From the NCBI GenBank assembly GCA_017536625.1, contig JAFXGY010000043.1, positions 28,099 through 92,098 on the forward strand: a stretch of 64,000 nt of DNA, written 5' to 3'. The stretch is from Oscillospiraceae bacterium. GTDB lineage: Bacteria; Bacillota; Clostridia; Oscillospirales; Ruminococcaceae. Position numbers and translations under genes: made by a program. Within the stretch, counting starts at the first letter, position 1. Every line of letters starts with the position of its first letter. Below are positions 25,972-34,201 of the stretch, one piece after another. The notes under the pieces were generated by a model. That model was not told the DNA's origin. It did no database searches and saw nothing but the letters and a program-made list of their open reading frames with translations.

Positions 25972-26427
25972 TTACTGATTTGCCCAGTCTGCAGGATAGG
26001 TTACATAGATGAATCTTACGTAATCAGGGGTGGAGAAATGAATGCTGGTGCCTTTAGGGATATAGGTCATATCGCCTGCATGTGCAGTTACGTTGCCAGC
26101 TTCGGATTTGAGTACGATGGTACCGTCGATGATGTATTCAACTTCATCATAGTTAAGGGTCCAGGGGAACTCTGCTCCTGCTTTCATTTCCATTACGCCA
26201 GCGCCAAGACGAGGAGATTCTTCAAGAGAAAGAACGTCGGTTGCAAAAGTTTTGTCCTGTGCATCGCCGATTTCGAAGGGGAAAGGCTCGCACTCAACAG
26301 TTGCAGTTTTGATGCTCATCATGCCGTTGGAAAGTACGTTTCTTTCGAAAGGTACAGCGTCTTCTTCTTTCATGTTTGCGCAGACTTTGGCGACAATCTC
26401 TTTAATCAGTTCTTCACTGATATTCAT
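25972..26427 (-). CDS. eutQ: Ethanolamine utilisation protein EutQ (cupin, acetate kinase)
   Basis: EutQ is a cupin-fold microcompartment protein; the Salmonella enzyme has acetate kinase activity, making ATP from acetyl phosphate. The 151-residue protein has a C-terminal cupin (about 70-150, with AGAEFPWTLNYDEVEYIIDG and GDMTYIPKGTSIHFSTP). Its first 18 residues, MNISEELIKEIVAKVCAN, form an amphipathic helix like the encapsulation peptides of EutC and other cargo, so it is probably lumenal. It is the last gene of the eut operon and is separated from eutH by 130 bp holding two hairpins. Confidence 0.94.
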   Translation of the reverse strand: MNISEELIKEIVAKVCANMKEEDAVPFERNVLSNGMMSIKTATVECEPFPFEIGDAQDKTFATDVLSLEESPRLGAGVMEMKAGAEFPWTLNYDEVEYIIDGTIVLKSEAGNVTAHAGDMTYIPKGTSIHFSTPDYVRFIYVTYPADWANQ

Positions 26428-26458
26428 TGATATGCGCCTCCTTCTGTATAAGAATAAG

Positions 26459-26519
26459 GGCTCAATGGAGAGCCATAAATAGCTTTAAGAGGAGCGCCTA
26501 TCGCGGCAATAGGCGCTCC
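26459..26519 (-). other. Two tandem hairpins between eutH and eutQ
   Basis: Read on the minus strand, an 11 bp GC-rich stem (26491-26519, GGAGCGCCTAT with its complement, loop of seven) is followed by a 5 bp stem (26459-26474, GGCTC/GAGCC). Neither is followed by a T run. They may set the ratio of eutH to eutQ messenger by pausing or by protecting ends. The EutV binding motif was looked for in the loops and is not present. Confidence 0.55.
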
Positions 26520-26558
26520 CAAAAGGTAGCATTGAAAAACAACTAATATTTAAATTAA

Positions 26559-27815
26559 TTATTTGTCAGCGCCGGGGATTTTTGCGAGAAGTGCAGGAGC
26601 CATGAACTGACCGAGAACTACTGCAAGAACACCAGCTACGAGTTTACCAACGATCATCGGGCCGATCATTTCAGCGTTGTTACCAGCGCAGAAGCCGAGG
26701 TGGTCGCCGAATACGAATGCTGCAGAAACAGCAAATGCGCAGTTGAGGAGTTTTGCTTTCGGGTTCATGTCTTTGAGGATGTTGAACATTGCGATGTTGT
26801 TAGCAAGGGTTGCAACAAGACCTGCAGAACCTGCAGCGTTCATGCCGAGCATTGCGCCGAGTTTTTCGAGAGCTTTACCGAATTTGTCGGTGATGAATTT
26901 TACCATGGGGTATGCGCCAGCGAGAACGATAGCGATGTTACCGCAGGTAAGAAGACCAGATGCAAGGCCGGAAGTACCAGCGTCGTATGCGTTAACAGCA
27001 CCGGTTCTGGTTACGTCAACCATGTCGCTGAAGAGCGGGAAGAGGATACCAGTGTTGGTTTCGAAGATTGCGATAGCGGTCATAGCAGTGATGAAAATGG
27101 TGATGCCGGTACCGAATTTGTCGAAGCCTTTCATCATTGCAGAAGGTGCGAACCAAAGGCCAGCAGCGATAGCAGCAGCGATGATAACAACGGGGATCAT
27201 GTTGATGAGGATTTCACCAACGGAGAGTTTGTAAGAGGTCATTGCGTTCATGCAGAAACCACCAGCAATGCAGCCTACGGGGATGGTTACAACACCAACG
27301 AGAGTACCTGCGCCGAGGTAGGATCTGTCTTCGGGAGCGATGATACCAAGAGCTACAGGGATGGTGAATACGATGGTCGGGCCCATCATGGTGCCGAGGA
27401 TAAGACCAGCGTAGTTACCGATTGCTTCGTTAGCAGCCATTGCCATAGCGAGAGGATAACCGCCCATGTCGCAAGCGAGAAGGGTGGTAGCAAACATGGA
27501 AGCATCTGCGCCAACAAGGCCGTAGATAGGTCCAACGATGGGGTTAAGAACAAGAGCAAGGATAGGAGCTACTGCTACTACACCAGCCATGGAAACTGCG
27601 AGCGGGCCCATGCAGTTGAGGCCTTCTTCCCACTGTTCGCCATAACCAAATTTGTTACCCATAATTTTGTCAATTGCGCCCCAGAGCATGAAGAGCATCA
27701 TGATCATAACAACAACAGAGTTGATTGCAAGGCCATCAACCCAAGCAGAAACGGACTGACCGAAAAGCGGAAGAGTTTCGTTCCATGCTGCAACGAGTTC
27801 AGAGAAATCGAACAT
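26559..27815 (-). CDS. eutH: Ethanolamine transporter EutH
   Basis: EutH is an integral membrane protein that helps ethanolamine enter when it is scarce or protonated. The 418-residue protein has about ten to eleven hydrophobic segments and family-typical stretches: GAIDKIMGNKFGYGEQWEEG, LACDMGGYPLAMAMA, FETNTGILFPLF and AFVFGDHLGFCAGN. It has an AGGAGGA ribosome binding site. It lies between eutN (234 bp upstream) and eutQ. The codon use is strongly biased, like the rest of the operon. Confidence 0.97.
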   Translation of the reverse strand: MFDFSELVAAWNETLPLFGQSVSAWVDGLAINSVVVMIMMLFMLWGAIDKIMGNKFGYGEQWEEGLNCMGPLAVSMAGVVAVAPILALVLNPIVGPIYGLVGADASMFATTLLACDMGGYPLAMAMAANEAIGNYAGLILGTMMGPTIVFTIPVALGIIAPEDRSYLGAGTLVGVVTIPVGCIAGGFCMNAMTSYKLSVGEILINMIPVVIIAAAIAAGLWFAPSAMMKGFDKFGTGITIFITAMTAIAIFETNTGILFPLFSDMVDVTRTGAVNAYDAGTSGLASGLLTCGNIAIVLAGAYPMVKFITDKFGKALEKLGAMLGMNAAGSAGLVATLANNIAMFNILKDMNPKAKLLNCAFAVSAAFVFGDHLGFCAGNNAEMIGPMIVGKLVAGVLAVVLGQFMAPALLAKIPGADK

Positions 27816-28000
27816 AATATTTTTCCTCCTAAAAGATTTAAGTTATATCTCAAACTATATTCATAAAAGGGAAAAATTTTTGGGCGAAAAACCAAACACG
27901 AATCTTGTGCGGGATACTCCGAAAAAACGAAGGCCGCTTATCCTTTGCACAAATATGTATTATATTCGCCCGGGTTCTTCCCTTGAATGACAATAATGTA

Positions 28001-28024
28001 CCTGTTTTTGAAACGGAAAACAGG
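28001..28024 (-). other. Hairpin in the eutN-eutH gap
   Basis: CCTGTTTT pairs with AAAACAGG around an 8-base loop. It lies 26 bp after the eutN stop in a 234 bp intergenic stretch (27816-28049), the longest in the operon. A TATAAT at about 27960-27965 on the minus strand has no good -35, so a second promoter for eutH is possible but weak. Confidence 0.45.
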
Positions 28025-28049
28025 ATTTTTCAAGGTTCAGTTCCGAAAA

Positions 28050-28334
28050 TCAGAATTTTGTAAGATCGGAAAGAACGGTATCATCAATAACACCAACTAT
28101 CGCGGCATCGATAGGCACGCTGGTTCCCACAGCATATCTTGCCGGGTTGCCGTTTACGATAAGGACTCTGTCGCCGATACCTGCGTCAACAACGTCGGCC
28201 GCGATATACGGTTCCCTTGTTACGTTGCCCTGCATCTTATAGTCAAGAGGGGCGACGATAAGAAGTTTGAGTCCTTCAAGTTTGGGTTCTTTTCTGGTTG
28301 CCCAAACGCTGCCTATTACTACGCCAATTCTCAT
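28050..28334 (-). CDS. eutN: Microcompartment vertex protein EutN (BMC-P)
   Basis: EutN/CcmL-type pentamers cap the vertices of the polyhedral shell. The 94-residue protein starts MRIGVVIGSVWATRKEPKLEG, the conserved N-terminal strand and loop, and has DVVDAGIGDRVLIVNG and AIVGVIDD, typical of the family. It is the only pentameric shell gene here, so the compartment needs it for closure. It follows the flavoprotein-like gene by 22 bp. Confidence 0.96.
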   Translation of the reverse strand: MRIGVVIGSVWATRKEPKLEGLKLLIVAPLDYKMQGNVTREPYIAADVVDAGIGDRVLIVNGNPARYAVGTSVPIDAAIVGVIDDTVLSDLTKF

Positions 28335-28356
28335 CAGGTAATACCTCCGTTAAATA

Positions 28357-29103
28357 TCAGAGAAGTTCGATGCCGAGCTCAAATGCGGTGTCTTTTGCGA
28401 GATAAGTGATTACAGGCTTCTCGGGAAGCTGAATCTTTGTGTAGTGCTGTGCAGCAGCTGCTTTAATATCTCTTTCGGTTACGACACGTTTTTTGAGCAC
28501 AAGAACGGAATCTGCGCTTTCTGCTTTGGGAGCAGGAGCGTCAGCTTCTTTTTCGACTTTTTCAGTCGGTGCTTTGGGTTCTTCAGCTACCGGTGCGGGA
28601 ACTTCCATTCCGTCGGTGAGGGCGGTTTTTACGTTCTCGCTCTCGACAAGCTCAACGCCGCTGTCGAGAAGGATCTGGAGATTTTTATAAATGTTATTAT
28701 ACAGTGCTTTGGGTGCGGTTTCTGCATATTTGAGAATTTCAACGCACTCTTTAACCATAACCACGCGTTTACCCTTCAGGATCGCTTCGGCCGCAAGGGC
28801 AAGGAACTTATTGTCAGTGCAGCCGTTGGCGATCTTGAACAAATTGCTGTTAGTCATATCTCTGAGAACGACAACGTCGTAATCATCGACATTGACTTCG
28901 TAATTCTGTGCAAGAGCACAATCAACTTTGCACAGCTCGCTTCCGTAGCTTTCTACGGAACAGTTTTCACCGCAGTGTTCTTCGGTAAGGACAAGGGCTT
29001 TTCTGGGTTCAACAACGGGTGCTGCTGCCGGAACAACGCCTTCTTTTTCAAGATAAGCTTTCACGGCACGAACCGCAAGCTCGATTAACAAATCCATATC
29101 CAT
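28357..29103 (-). CDS. eut-operon protein with N-terminal amphipathic helix, function unknown
   Basis: 248 residues. The ATG ending at 29103 has GAAGGTG upstream; an in-frame TTG seven codons earlier does not. The N-terminus MDMDLLIELAVRAVKAYLEK is an amphipathic helix like an encapsulation peptide. A Rossmann-like or flavoprotein-like domain follows (about 35-165, with DDYDVVVLRDMTNSNLFKIANG and KGKRVVMVKECVEIL), then a Pro/Ala/Glu linker (about 170-200) and a conserved tail (KKRVVTERDIKAAA). It belongs to an uncharacterised family found between eutJ and eutN in Gram-positive eut operons. I infer a lumenal enzyme or cofactor protein. Confidence 0.85.
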   Translation of the reverse strand: MDMDLLIELAVRAVKAYLEKEGVVPAAAPVVEPRKALVLTEEHCGENCSVESYGSELCKVDCALAQNYEVNVDDYDVVVLRDMTNSNLFKIANGCTDNKFLALAAEAILKGKRVVMVKECVEILKYAETAPKALYNNIYKNLQILLDSGVELVESENVKTALTDGMEVPAPVAEEPKAPTEKVEKEADAPAPKAESADSVLVLKKRVVTERDIKAAAAQHYTKIQLPEKPVITYLAKDTAFELGIELL

Positions 29104-29149
29104 AATTATCACCTTCTTTTTCAATGCATTTCCATTGGAAAAGATATGG

Positions 29150-29977
29150 TTACTGGTCTTCGACCAGGCAGTTCATGGCTATACCGGTAGGTGTAACCAG
29201 GAACGGGTCTGCGGGTTTTATGGTTTTAATGCCAACTGTATCTTCGAACACTTTCTCCATTCCGGTAAGGCAGCAAGTACCTCCGCAAAGATAGATGGTG
29301 TCGATGTTATATCTGGATGTATATTTTTTTACGATAGTGGCCATCTTTTCGATTACGGGTTTGACGATAGGGAGAATCTCTCTGTGTCTGGTGTAATCGG
29401 TTTTGATCTTCTCGGCCTCCTCGAAAGGAATTCCGTAGCTTCCGGCGAGAACGAGAGAAAGGTGGGTACCACCGGTCGGTTCGTCATCGACTTCGACTAC
29501 TTTGCCGTCTTTGAAGATAGCAAGGCCTGTGGTACCGCCACCGATGTCAACTACGACACCGTCGGTAATACCATAGATGGCATTTGCGGCAGTAGGCTCA
29601 TCAAGGACGTTGATAACGTCAAAGCCTGCGCCTTCAACACAATATTTGTGGGTCTTGGTGCTGGATTCGGTTCCTGCGGGCATTGCGATAGCAGCTTCGG
29701 TAAGCTCTACCCCAAGGCGTTCCTCAAGTTTTGCTTTAAGCTCTCTGAGAATTCTGCAGGCGCCGCCGTAATCAACAAGGACACCGTCCTTGACAACCTG
29801 TGCAAACTGCTTTTCGCAGGCAACGGGGTTGTTATCCTCATCAAGGACAACGATTACGATATAAGCGGTACCAAGGTCAACGCCAACCTTAAGCTTATTG
29901 GAACACGGCTTGTGAACGATAGTTTCGGTCTCGGTAACACGAGCCATGTATGCGTTTATTGTTTCAAGATCGACCAT
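29150..29977 (-). CDS. eutJ: Ethanolamine utilisation protein EutJ (Hsp70-like)
   Basis: EutJ resembles the ATPase half of Hsp70 and is thought to act as a chaperone in the eut system; its precise role is unknown. The roughly 275-residue protein has actin-fold ATP motifs: VGVDLGTAYIVIVVLDED (phosphate 1), VVDIGGGTTGLAIF (phosphate 2) and YLCGGTCCLTG (adenosine). The ATG ending at 29977 is preceded by AAGGATG; a TTG two codons upstream is also possible. It begins 15 bp after pduL. Confidence 0.94.
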   Translation of the reverse strand: MVDLETINAYMARVTETETIVHKPCSNKLKVGVDLGTAYIVIVVLDEDNNPVACEKQFAQVVKDGVLVDYGGACRILRELKAKLEERLGVELTEAAIAMPAGTESSTKTHKYCVEGAGFDVINVLDEPTAANAIYGITDGVVVDIGGGTTGLAIFKDGKVVEVDDEPTGGTHLSLVLAGSYGIPFEEAEKIKTDYTRHREILPIVKPVIEKMATIVKKYTSRYNIDTIYLCGGTCCLTGMEKVFEDTVGIKTIKPADPFLVTPTGIAMNCLVEDQ

Positions 29978-29992
29978 TTTCAAAATACATCC

Positions 29993-30610
29993 TTATTTAA
30001 TAATTCTGCCAAGTGCAAAACCAGCAATATGTGCGGCGCCGGCTTCGTCAACGTCAACATGCATTCTGGTGCGGAAATTGGGAGAAACTCTGATTACGGT
30101 ATCCGGGAAGATGGTTCTTCTGTCGGTAAGAGCTTCTACGGAAACGACCTGGTTATCAACAAGGCCGAGTCTTTCTGCATCTTCGGGAGTCATGTGAACG
30201 TGACGGAGTGCGACAATTGCGCCTTCGTCAATAGTAATTTCACCTTTGGGACCAACAAGTTTTACGCTTGCGGAACCTTTGGTATCTCCCGACTGTCTGA
30301 TCGGGGGATTGATTCCAAGGGCGAAAGCATCGCTGAACGAGACCTCAACCTGAACGTGCTTTCTTTCCGGACCAAGAACTGCGACGTTTTTGAAGGTGCC
30401 TTTCGGACCGACAACGTCAACTCTTTCCTGTTCAAGATACTGACCGGGCTGGCTAAGTTCTCTTACATGGGTAAGCTGATAGCCTTTGCCGAAGAGTACT
30501 TCTACGCACTCTTTGTCAAGATGCACGTGTCTGGCGGAGACCTCCAATTGAACAAGTCCGGCGGATCTGATTTCATCAACAACCGCGGCTACGACTTTTT
30601 CTACAGCCAT
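29993..30610 (-). CDS. pduL: Phosphate propanoyl/acetyltransferase PduL
   Basis: PduL is the microcompartment phosphotransacylase; here it would convert acetyl-CoA from EutE into acetyl phosphate and recycle CoA inside the shell. The 205-residue protein shows the two PduL domains with histidine-rich zinc motifs: VSARHVHLDKECVEVLFG near residue 25 and IVALRHVHMTPEDAERLG near 132. It takes the place of the unrelated EutD found in enteric bacteria. The short N-terminal helix MAVEKVVAAVVDEIRSAG may be a targeting peptide. It lies between eutT and eutJ. Confidence 0.95.
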   Translation of the reverse strand: MAVEKVVAAVVDEIRSAGLVQLEVSARHVHLDKECVEVLFGKGYQLTHVRELSQPGQYLEQERVDVVGPKGTFKNVAVLGPERKHVQVEVSFSDAFALGINPPIRQSGDTKGSASVKLVGPKGEITIDEGAIVALRHVHMTPEDAERLGLVDNQVVSVEALTDRRTIFPDTVIRVSPNFRTRMHVDVDEAGAAHIAGFALGRIIK

Positions 30611-30625
30611 GAGTCTCCTCCTAAA

Positions 30626-31393
30626 TTATTTATATTCACCTGCCAGATACATGCACATCATGATGTGGAATGCACTGGAAAGGCGGTTGAGAGTCCTGAT
30701 GATCTCGGGCTGTTTGACGTTTTTGCCGTCAACAAAGCAATCGAGAGCAGCAAGCTCCAGCTCACGTACTTTCGCACGGAGCACATTAAGTTTAGTATAA
30801 TCAACTCCCATGGTATAGTTAGGGAGAAGCATCTGCTTAATGTTAAAATACTTCTGCGGATTGTGGGAACGTGCGCGGAGTTCTTCCGGAGTGAGTCCGA
30901 GAATATTCATAACGCCCATTTCTTCATCCATAACTTCACAGTACATGATCTGGTTGAGCACCTTATTGATGTCACCAAGGTCATCGATGAGTTTCTGGGG
31001 GCCGTTGGTTGCGGCAATTTCTGCCTGGACCTGGACCACAGTGGAGCTCATGCTGTCAAGTTTACCGCGGAAAGCAATCCTTGGATGATTTTTATAAACC
31101 AATCTATTACCGAAAAGCTGGCACATATATTCCGGCTTTTTGACATAAAAAGCTCCGGTAAGTTCATCAACGTATTTTGCTCCAACGGGAGTATCGCTGA
31201 TGGCGGAACCTTTATTATTGGATGCTGCAGGCGCAGGAGCTGCCGGCGGATCACCGAATTCAACTTTGATTTTAAGCTGGTTCAGATATTCCTTTGCGGC
31301 AGGAGAAAGAAGTTTGTCCTTCGGTACATAGTACACAGGAGGGCATTCGCCTTTCAGCTCATTGCGGAGCACCATCTCGGTAATGACTTTCAT
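30626..31393 (-). CDS. eutT: Corrinoid adenosyltransferase EutT
   Basis: EutT makes adenosylcobalamin, the cofactor of EutBC, from cob(II)alamin and ATP. The 255-residue protein has the C-terminal cobalamin adenosyltransferase helical bundle (about 100-255), with HPRIAFRGKLDSM, PEELRARSHNPQKYFNI and EIIRTLNRLSSAFHIMM. The HX11CCX2C metal motif described for Salmonella EutT is not visible here, so this belongs to the class without it. It starts 51 bp after the BMC-H gene. Confidence 0.92.
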   Translation of the reverse strand: MKVITEMVLRNELKGECPPVYYVPKDKLLSPAAKEYLNQLKIKVEFGDPPAAPAPAASNNKGSAISDTPVGAKYVDELTGAFYVKKPEYMCQLFGNRLVYKNHPRIAFRGKLDSMSSTVVQVQAEIAATNGPQKLIDDLGDINKVLNQIMYCEVMDEEMGVMNILGLTPEELRARSHNPQKYFNIKQMLLPNYTMGVDYTKLNVLRAKVRELELAALDCFVDGKNVKQPEIIRTLNRLSSAFHIMMCMYLAGEYK

Positions 31394-31443
31394 AATATCA
31401 CCCCCATCTTATAATACTTATAACTCTAAATTATGATTCAGAA

Positions 31444-31725
31444 TTATTCGATGGACGGGAGGACATACTCGACCTCTTCATGGGGTCTCGGGATGACATG
31501 AGTGGAGATAAGCTCGCCTACACGGTCAGCTGCAGCTGCACCTGCGTCAACAGCGGCTTTGGTAGCGCCGACGTCACCACGTACGAATACGGTTACGAGG
31601 GCGCCACCAACGATTACTCTGCCAACGAGGGTGACATTTGCGGCTTTAACCATAGCATCGGCGGCCTCAATGGCTCCTACGAGACCTTTGGTCTCGATCA
31701 TGCCAAGTGCTAATTTCTCAGCCAT
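31444..31725 (-). CDS. Microcompartment shell protein, BMC-H (EutM-type)
   Basis: 93-residue single-BMC protein that forms shell hexamers. It has [20 protein letters not shown] at residues 11-30, [19 protein letters not shown] and [15 protein letters not shown]. It is a near copy of the next gene upstream (31753-32037), differing mainly around the pore loop (VGGALV here, VGGGLV there), so the two could form hexamers with slightly different pores. A recent tandem duplication is likely. Confidence 0.95.
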   Translation of the reverse strand: MAEKLALGMIETKGLVGAIEAADAMVKAANVTLVGRVIVGGALVTVFVRGDVGATKAAVDAGAAAADRVGELISTHVIPRPHEEVEYVLPSIE

Positions 31726-31752
31726 CGTGTCTTCCTCCTTAAAGGTGATTAA

Positions 31753-32037
31753 TTATTTCTCGAGAGAAGGAAGAATGTATTCAACTTCCTCGTGGGGTCT
31801 CGGGATTACGTGAACGGATTTAAGCTCGCCAACGCGGTCTGCAGCAGCAGCGCCTGCATCGGTTGCAGCTTTGGTTGCACCAACGTCTCCGCGTACGAAA
31901 ACGGTTACAAGTCCGCCGCCGACATGAACTTTGCCGATGAGGGTGACGTTAGCAGCTTTAACCATGGCATCGGCTGCTTCGATAGCGCCGACAAGGCCTC
32001 TGGTCTCGATCATACCGAGTGCTTGTTTATCAGTCAT
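31753..32037 (-). CDS. eutM: Microcompartment shell protein EutM (BMC-H)
   Basis: 94-residue BMC-H protein, the major hexameric tile of the eut shell. It shows [40 protein letters not shown] and [15 protein letters not shown], all standard for EutM/PduA. The GG(G) at the pore loop would allow small polar metabolites to pass. It starts 71 bp after eutE and is followed 27 bp later by its paralogue. It has a strong GGAGGT ribosome binding site, as expected for an abundant shell protein. Confidence 0.95.
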   Translation of the reverse strand: MTDKQALGMIETRGLVGAIEAADAMVKAANVTLIGKVHVGGGLVTVFVRGDVGATKAATDAGAAAADRVGELKSVHVIPRPHEEVEYILPSLEK

Positions 32038-32108
32038 TGTGATAGTACCTCCTTAAAAATTGGGGACGAGTTCCCCTGGTTCTACCTAAATATAATTCAG
32101 AAAGAGAA

Positions 32109-33551
32109 TTAAAGCTCTTTCAGTGCAGCAATTACCATTTTTGCAATGGCTTCTGCATCGAGTTCGGTCTCAGCAGCGGGAGTTTCTGCAAGATCCCAAG
32201 CCTCTTTTACACCGTAAGCTACACGGCGAAGGTTGATGAGGTTGAGAGGAGAAACGTTATCGCTGGTTGCGGAACCGCCGACTGCGCCGCAGCCGAGGGT
32301 AAGAGCAGGCATAAGGTTAGTGGTTGCACCTACGCCGCCCTGTGCTGCAGAAGTGTTAACGAGGATACGGGATACGGGTTTCTTGAGTGCGAATTCACGG
32401 ATGACTTTTTCGTCATTGGTGTGCATTGCAAGAGAGTGGCCGATACCGATAAACTCGAGAAGCTGGATGCAGCGCTCGCAGCAAGCCTGCCAATCTTCTT
32501 CGAAATAAAGAGCAAGGCAGGGAGAAAGTTTCTCGATGGAGAAAGGATATTCATCGCCAACGCCTTTTTCGCAATAGCAAAGAACTCTGGTATCAGCAGG
32601 AACATCAAGTCCGGCCATAGCAGCGATCTTGGTTGCGGGACGGCCAACGATAGCGGGGTTAACGCTGCCGGGACGTCTGGTGAAGATTTTGCAAAGTTTT
32701 GCATATTCTTCGTCGTTGAGGATATAGCCTTTTTCTGCTTTAACAGCTTCGAGAACCTGATCTTTAATGCAGTTTTCTGCAACGATGGACTGCTCGGATG
32801 CGCAGATTACGCCGTTATCGAAAGTTTTGGAAGCAAAGATTCTCTTAACAGCAAGTTTGACATCGCAAGTGTGGTCAACGTATGCAGGAACGTTACCTGC
32901 GCCAACACCAAGAGCAGGAACACCGGAAGAATATGCAGCTTTAACCATTTCGGGGCCACCGGTTGCAAGAATCATGTTGACTCCGGCATTGGTCATAAGC
33001 TCATGGGTTCCGGACATGCTGAGGGTGGTAAGGCACTGGAACATATTTGCAGGTGCGCCAGCTTTTTCAGCAGCTTCGCAAAGGATTTCGCAGGTTTTTG
33101 CGATACAATTCTTTGCAGAAGGATGGGGGCTGAATACAACGGGGTTGGCGGATTTCATACAAATCATGGATTTGTAGATTGCGGTGGAAGTAGGGTTAGT
33201 GCAGGGAACGATACCGCAGACTACGCCTACAGGCACAGCGACTTCGAACATTTTCTGCTCGGGATATTCAGCAACGATACCGACAGTTTTCATGTCTTTG
33301 ATTGCTTCATATACAGCCTTTGCAGCAAGAGTGTTCTTAATGATCTTGTCCTCATATTTACCCATGCTGGTTTCTTCAACTGCCATTTTGGCAAGTTCTT
33401 CACGATGAGCATAGGCAGCTTCAGACATAGCTTTGACAATTTTGTCTATCTGCTCCTGACTGAGAAGCTTCGCGGCTTCAAAAGCAACGCGTGCTTTTTT
33501 AATCATGTCGCGGGCTTCCTGCACAGAAAGCAAATCTCTATCTTGCAGCAT
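32109..33551 (-). CDS. eutE: Acetaldehyde dehydrogenase (CoA-acylating) EutE
   Basis: EutE oxidises acetaldehyde to acetyl-CoA with NAD+ and CoA in the compartment lumen. The 480-residue protein has the aldehyde dehydrogenase fold, with the catalytic cysteine in NGVICASEQS near residue 248, GIVPCTNPTSTAIYK near 115 and the cofactor region ILATGGPEMVKAAYSSG near 195. The N-terminus begins DRDLLSVQEARDMIKKA, without the longer targeting extension seen in enteric EutE, so it may be recruited by another route. No EutG alcohol dehydrogenase gene is present to recycle NADH. Confidence 0.96.
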   Translation of the reverse strand: MLQDRDLLSVQEARDMIKKARVAFEAAKLLSQEQIDKIVKAMSEAAYAHREELAKMAVEETSMGKYEDKIIKNTLAAKAVYEAIKDMKTVGIVAEYPEQKMFEVAVPVGVVCGIVPCTNPTSTAIYKSMICMKSANPVVFSPHPSAKNCIAKTCEILCEAAEKAGAPANMFQCLTTLSMSGTHELMTNAGVNMILATGGPEMVKAAYSSGVPALGVGAGNVPAYVDHTCDVKLAVKRIFASKTFDNGVICASEQSIVAENCIKDQVLEAVKAEKGYILNDEEYAKLCKIFTRRPGSVNPAIVGRPATKIAAMAGLDVPADTRVLCYCEKGVGDEYPFSIEKLSPCLALYFEEDWQACCERCIQLLEFIGIGHSLAMHTNDEKVIREFALKKPVSRILVNTSAAQGGVGATTNLMPALTLGCGAVGGSATSDNVSPLNLINLRRVAYGVKEAWDLAETPAAETELDAEAIAKMVIAALKEL

Positions 33552-33564
33552 ATTTATTGCTCCT

Positions 33565-34128
33565 TTAATTATTTTTCTGTGCTTTCAGAATCGCCTCTAC
33601 GAGTGGATCCTTTTTCGCGTCTCTGATTTCGATCTTGGTAAGACCGATACCGGGGATTTCACGAGCAAGCTTTCTCAGATCGGTGGTTTTCATCTCTCTG
33701 AGGGCTTCTTCAGTGTATCCGACAGATTCAGGTGCACTTTCCGGGACGGATTTCGGTTCTTCGGGCTGTACGGCCGGTTCCGATTTCACAGGAGTATTAG
33801 CAGGGAATTCACGTTTGTGAATACCGGTTCCGCGGCGTCTACCGGCGGGTTTTTCCTTATAGGAAGCAATAATGGAAGTACTTCCTGCGGGCCTCGGGAT
33901 TACATGGGAAGAAATGACCTTGCCAACTTTATCTGCGGCAATTTCGCCTGCGGCGATTGCTGCTTTGGTTGCACCGACATCGCCGGTTACAAAGAAGCAA
34001 ACAAGTCCGCCCTGGACGTATTTGAATCCGCAGAGGGTTACGTTTGCTGCTTTAACAGCAGCATCGAGTCCTTCGATAGCGGCGATCAGACCATAAGTTT
34101 CCAGCATTCCCAGTGCGCCAGTACTCAT
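33565..34128 (-). CDS. BMC-H shell protein with SAP/Rho_N-like C-terminal extension (EutK-like)
   Basis: 187 residues. Residues 1-95 form a BMC domain (LETYGLIAAIEGLDAAVKAA, then [18 protein letters not shown]). A basic Arg/Lys-rich linker with GRRRGTG follows, then a Pro/Glu linker, and a helical tail (about 145-187) with LREMKTTDLRKLAREIPGIG and DPLVEAILKAQ that resembles the SAP or Rho N-terminal fold, which binds nucleic acid. Enteric EutK also pairs a BMC domain with a nucleic-acid-binding type tail (a winged helix), so this may be the Gram-positive counterpart. It lies between eutL and eutE. Confidence 0.9.
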   Translation of the reverse strand: MSTGALGMLETYGLIAAIEGLDAAVKAANVTLCGFKYVQGGLVCFFVTGDVGATKAAIAAGEIAADKVGKVISSHVIPRPAGSTSIIASYKEKPAGRRRGTGIHKREFPANTPVKSEPAVQPEEPKSVPESAPESVGYTEEALREMKTTDLRKLAREIPGIGLTKIEIRDAKKDPLVEAILKAQKNN

Positions 34129-34201
34129 AATCCGTCACCTCCTGTCGTTTAAATTTCAGATATAATGAGTATCCTTAAATTAAATCGTCAAAAGGTTTAA
34201 A

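Noticed and set aside
27900-27960. GCAAAGGA stretch in the eutN-eutH gap, reminiscent of the EutV binding motif
   Set aside because: It matches only part of the motif, is not in a hairpin loop and no second copy is close by.
29135-31414. Plus-strand open frame of 759 codons opposite eutJ, pduL and eutT
   Set aside because: Same cause: antisense of biased genes, with no ribosome binding site or domain.
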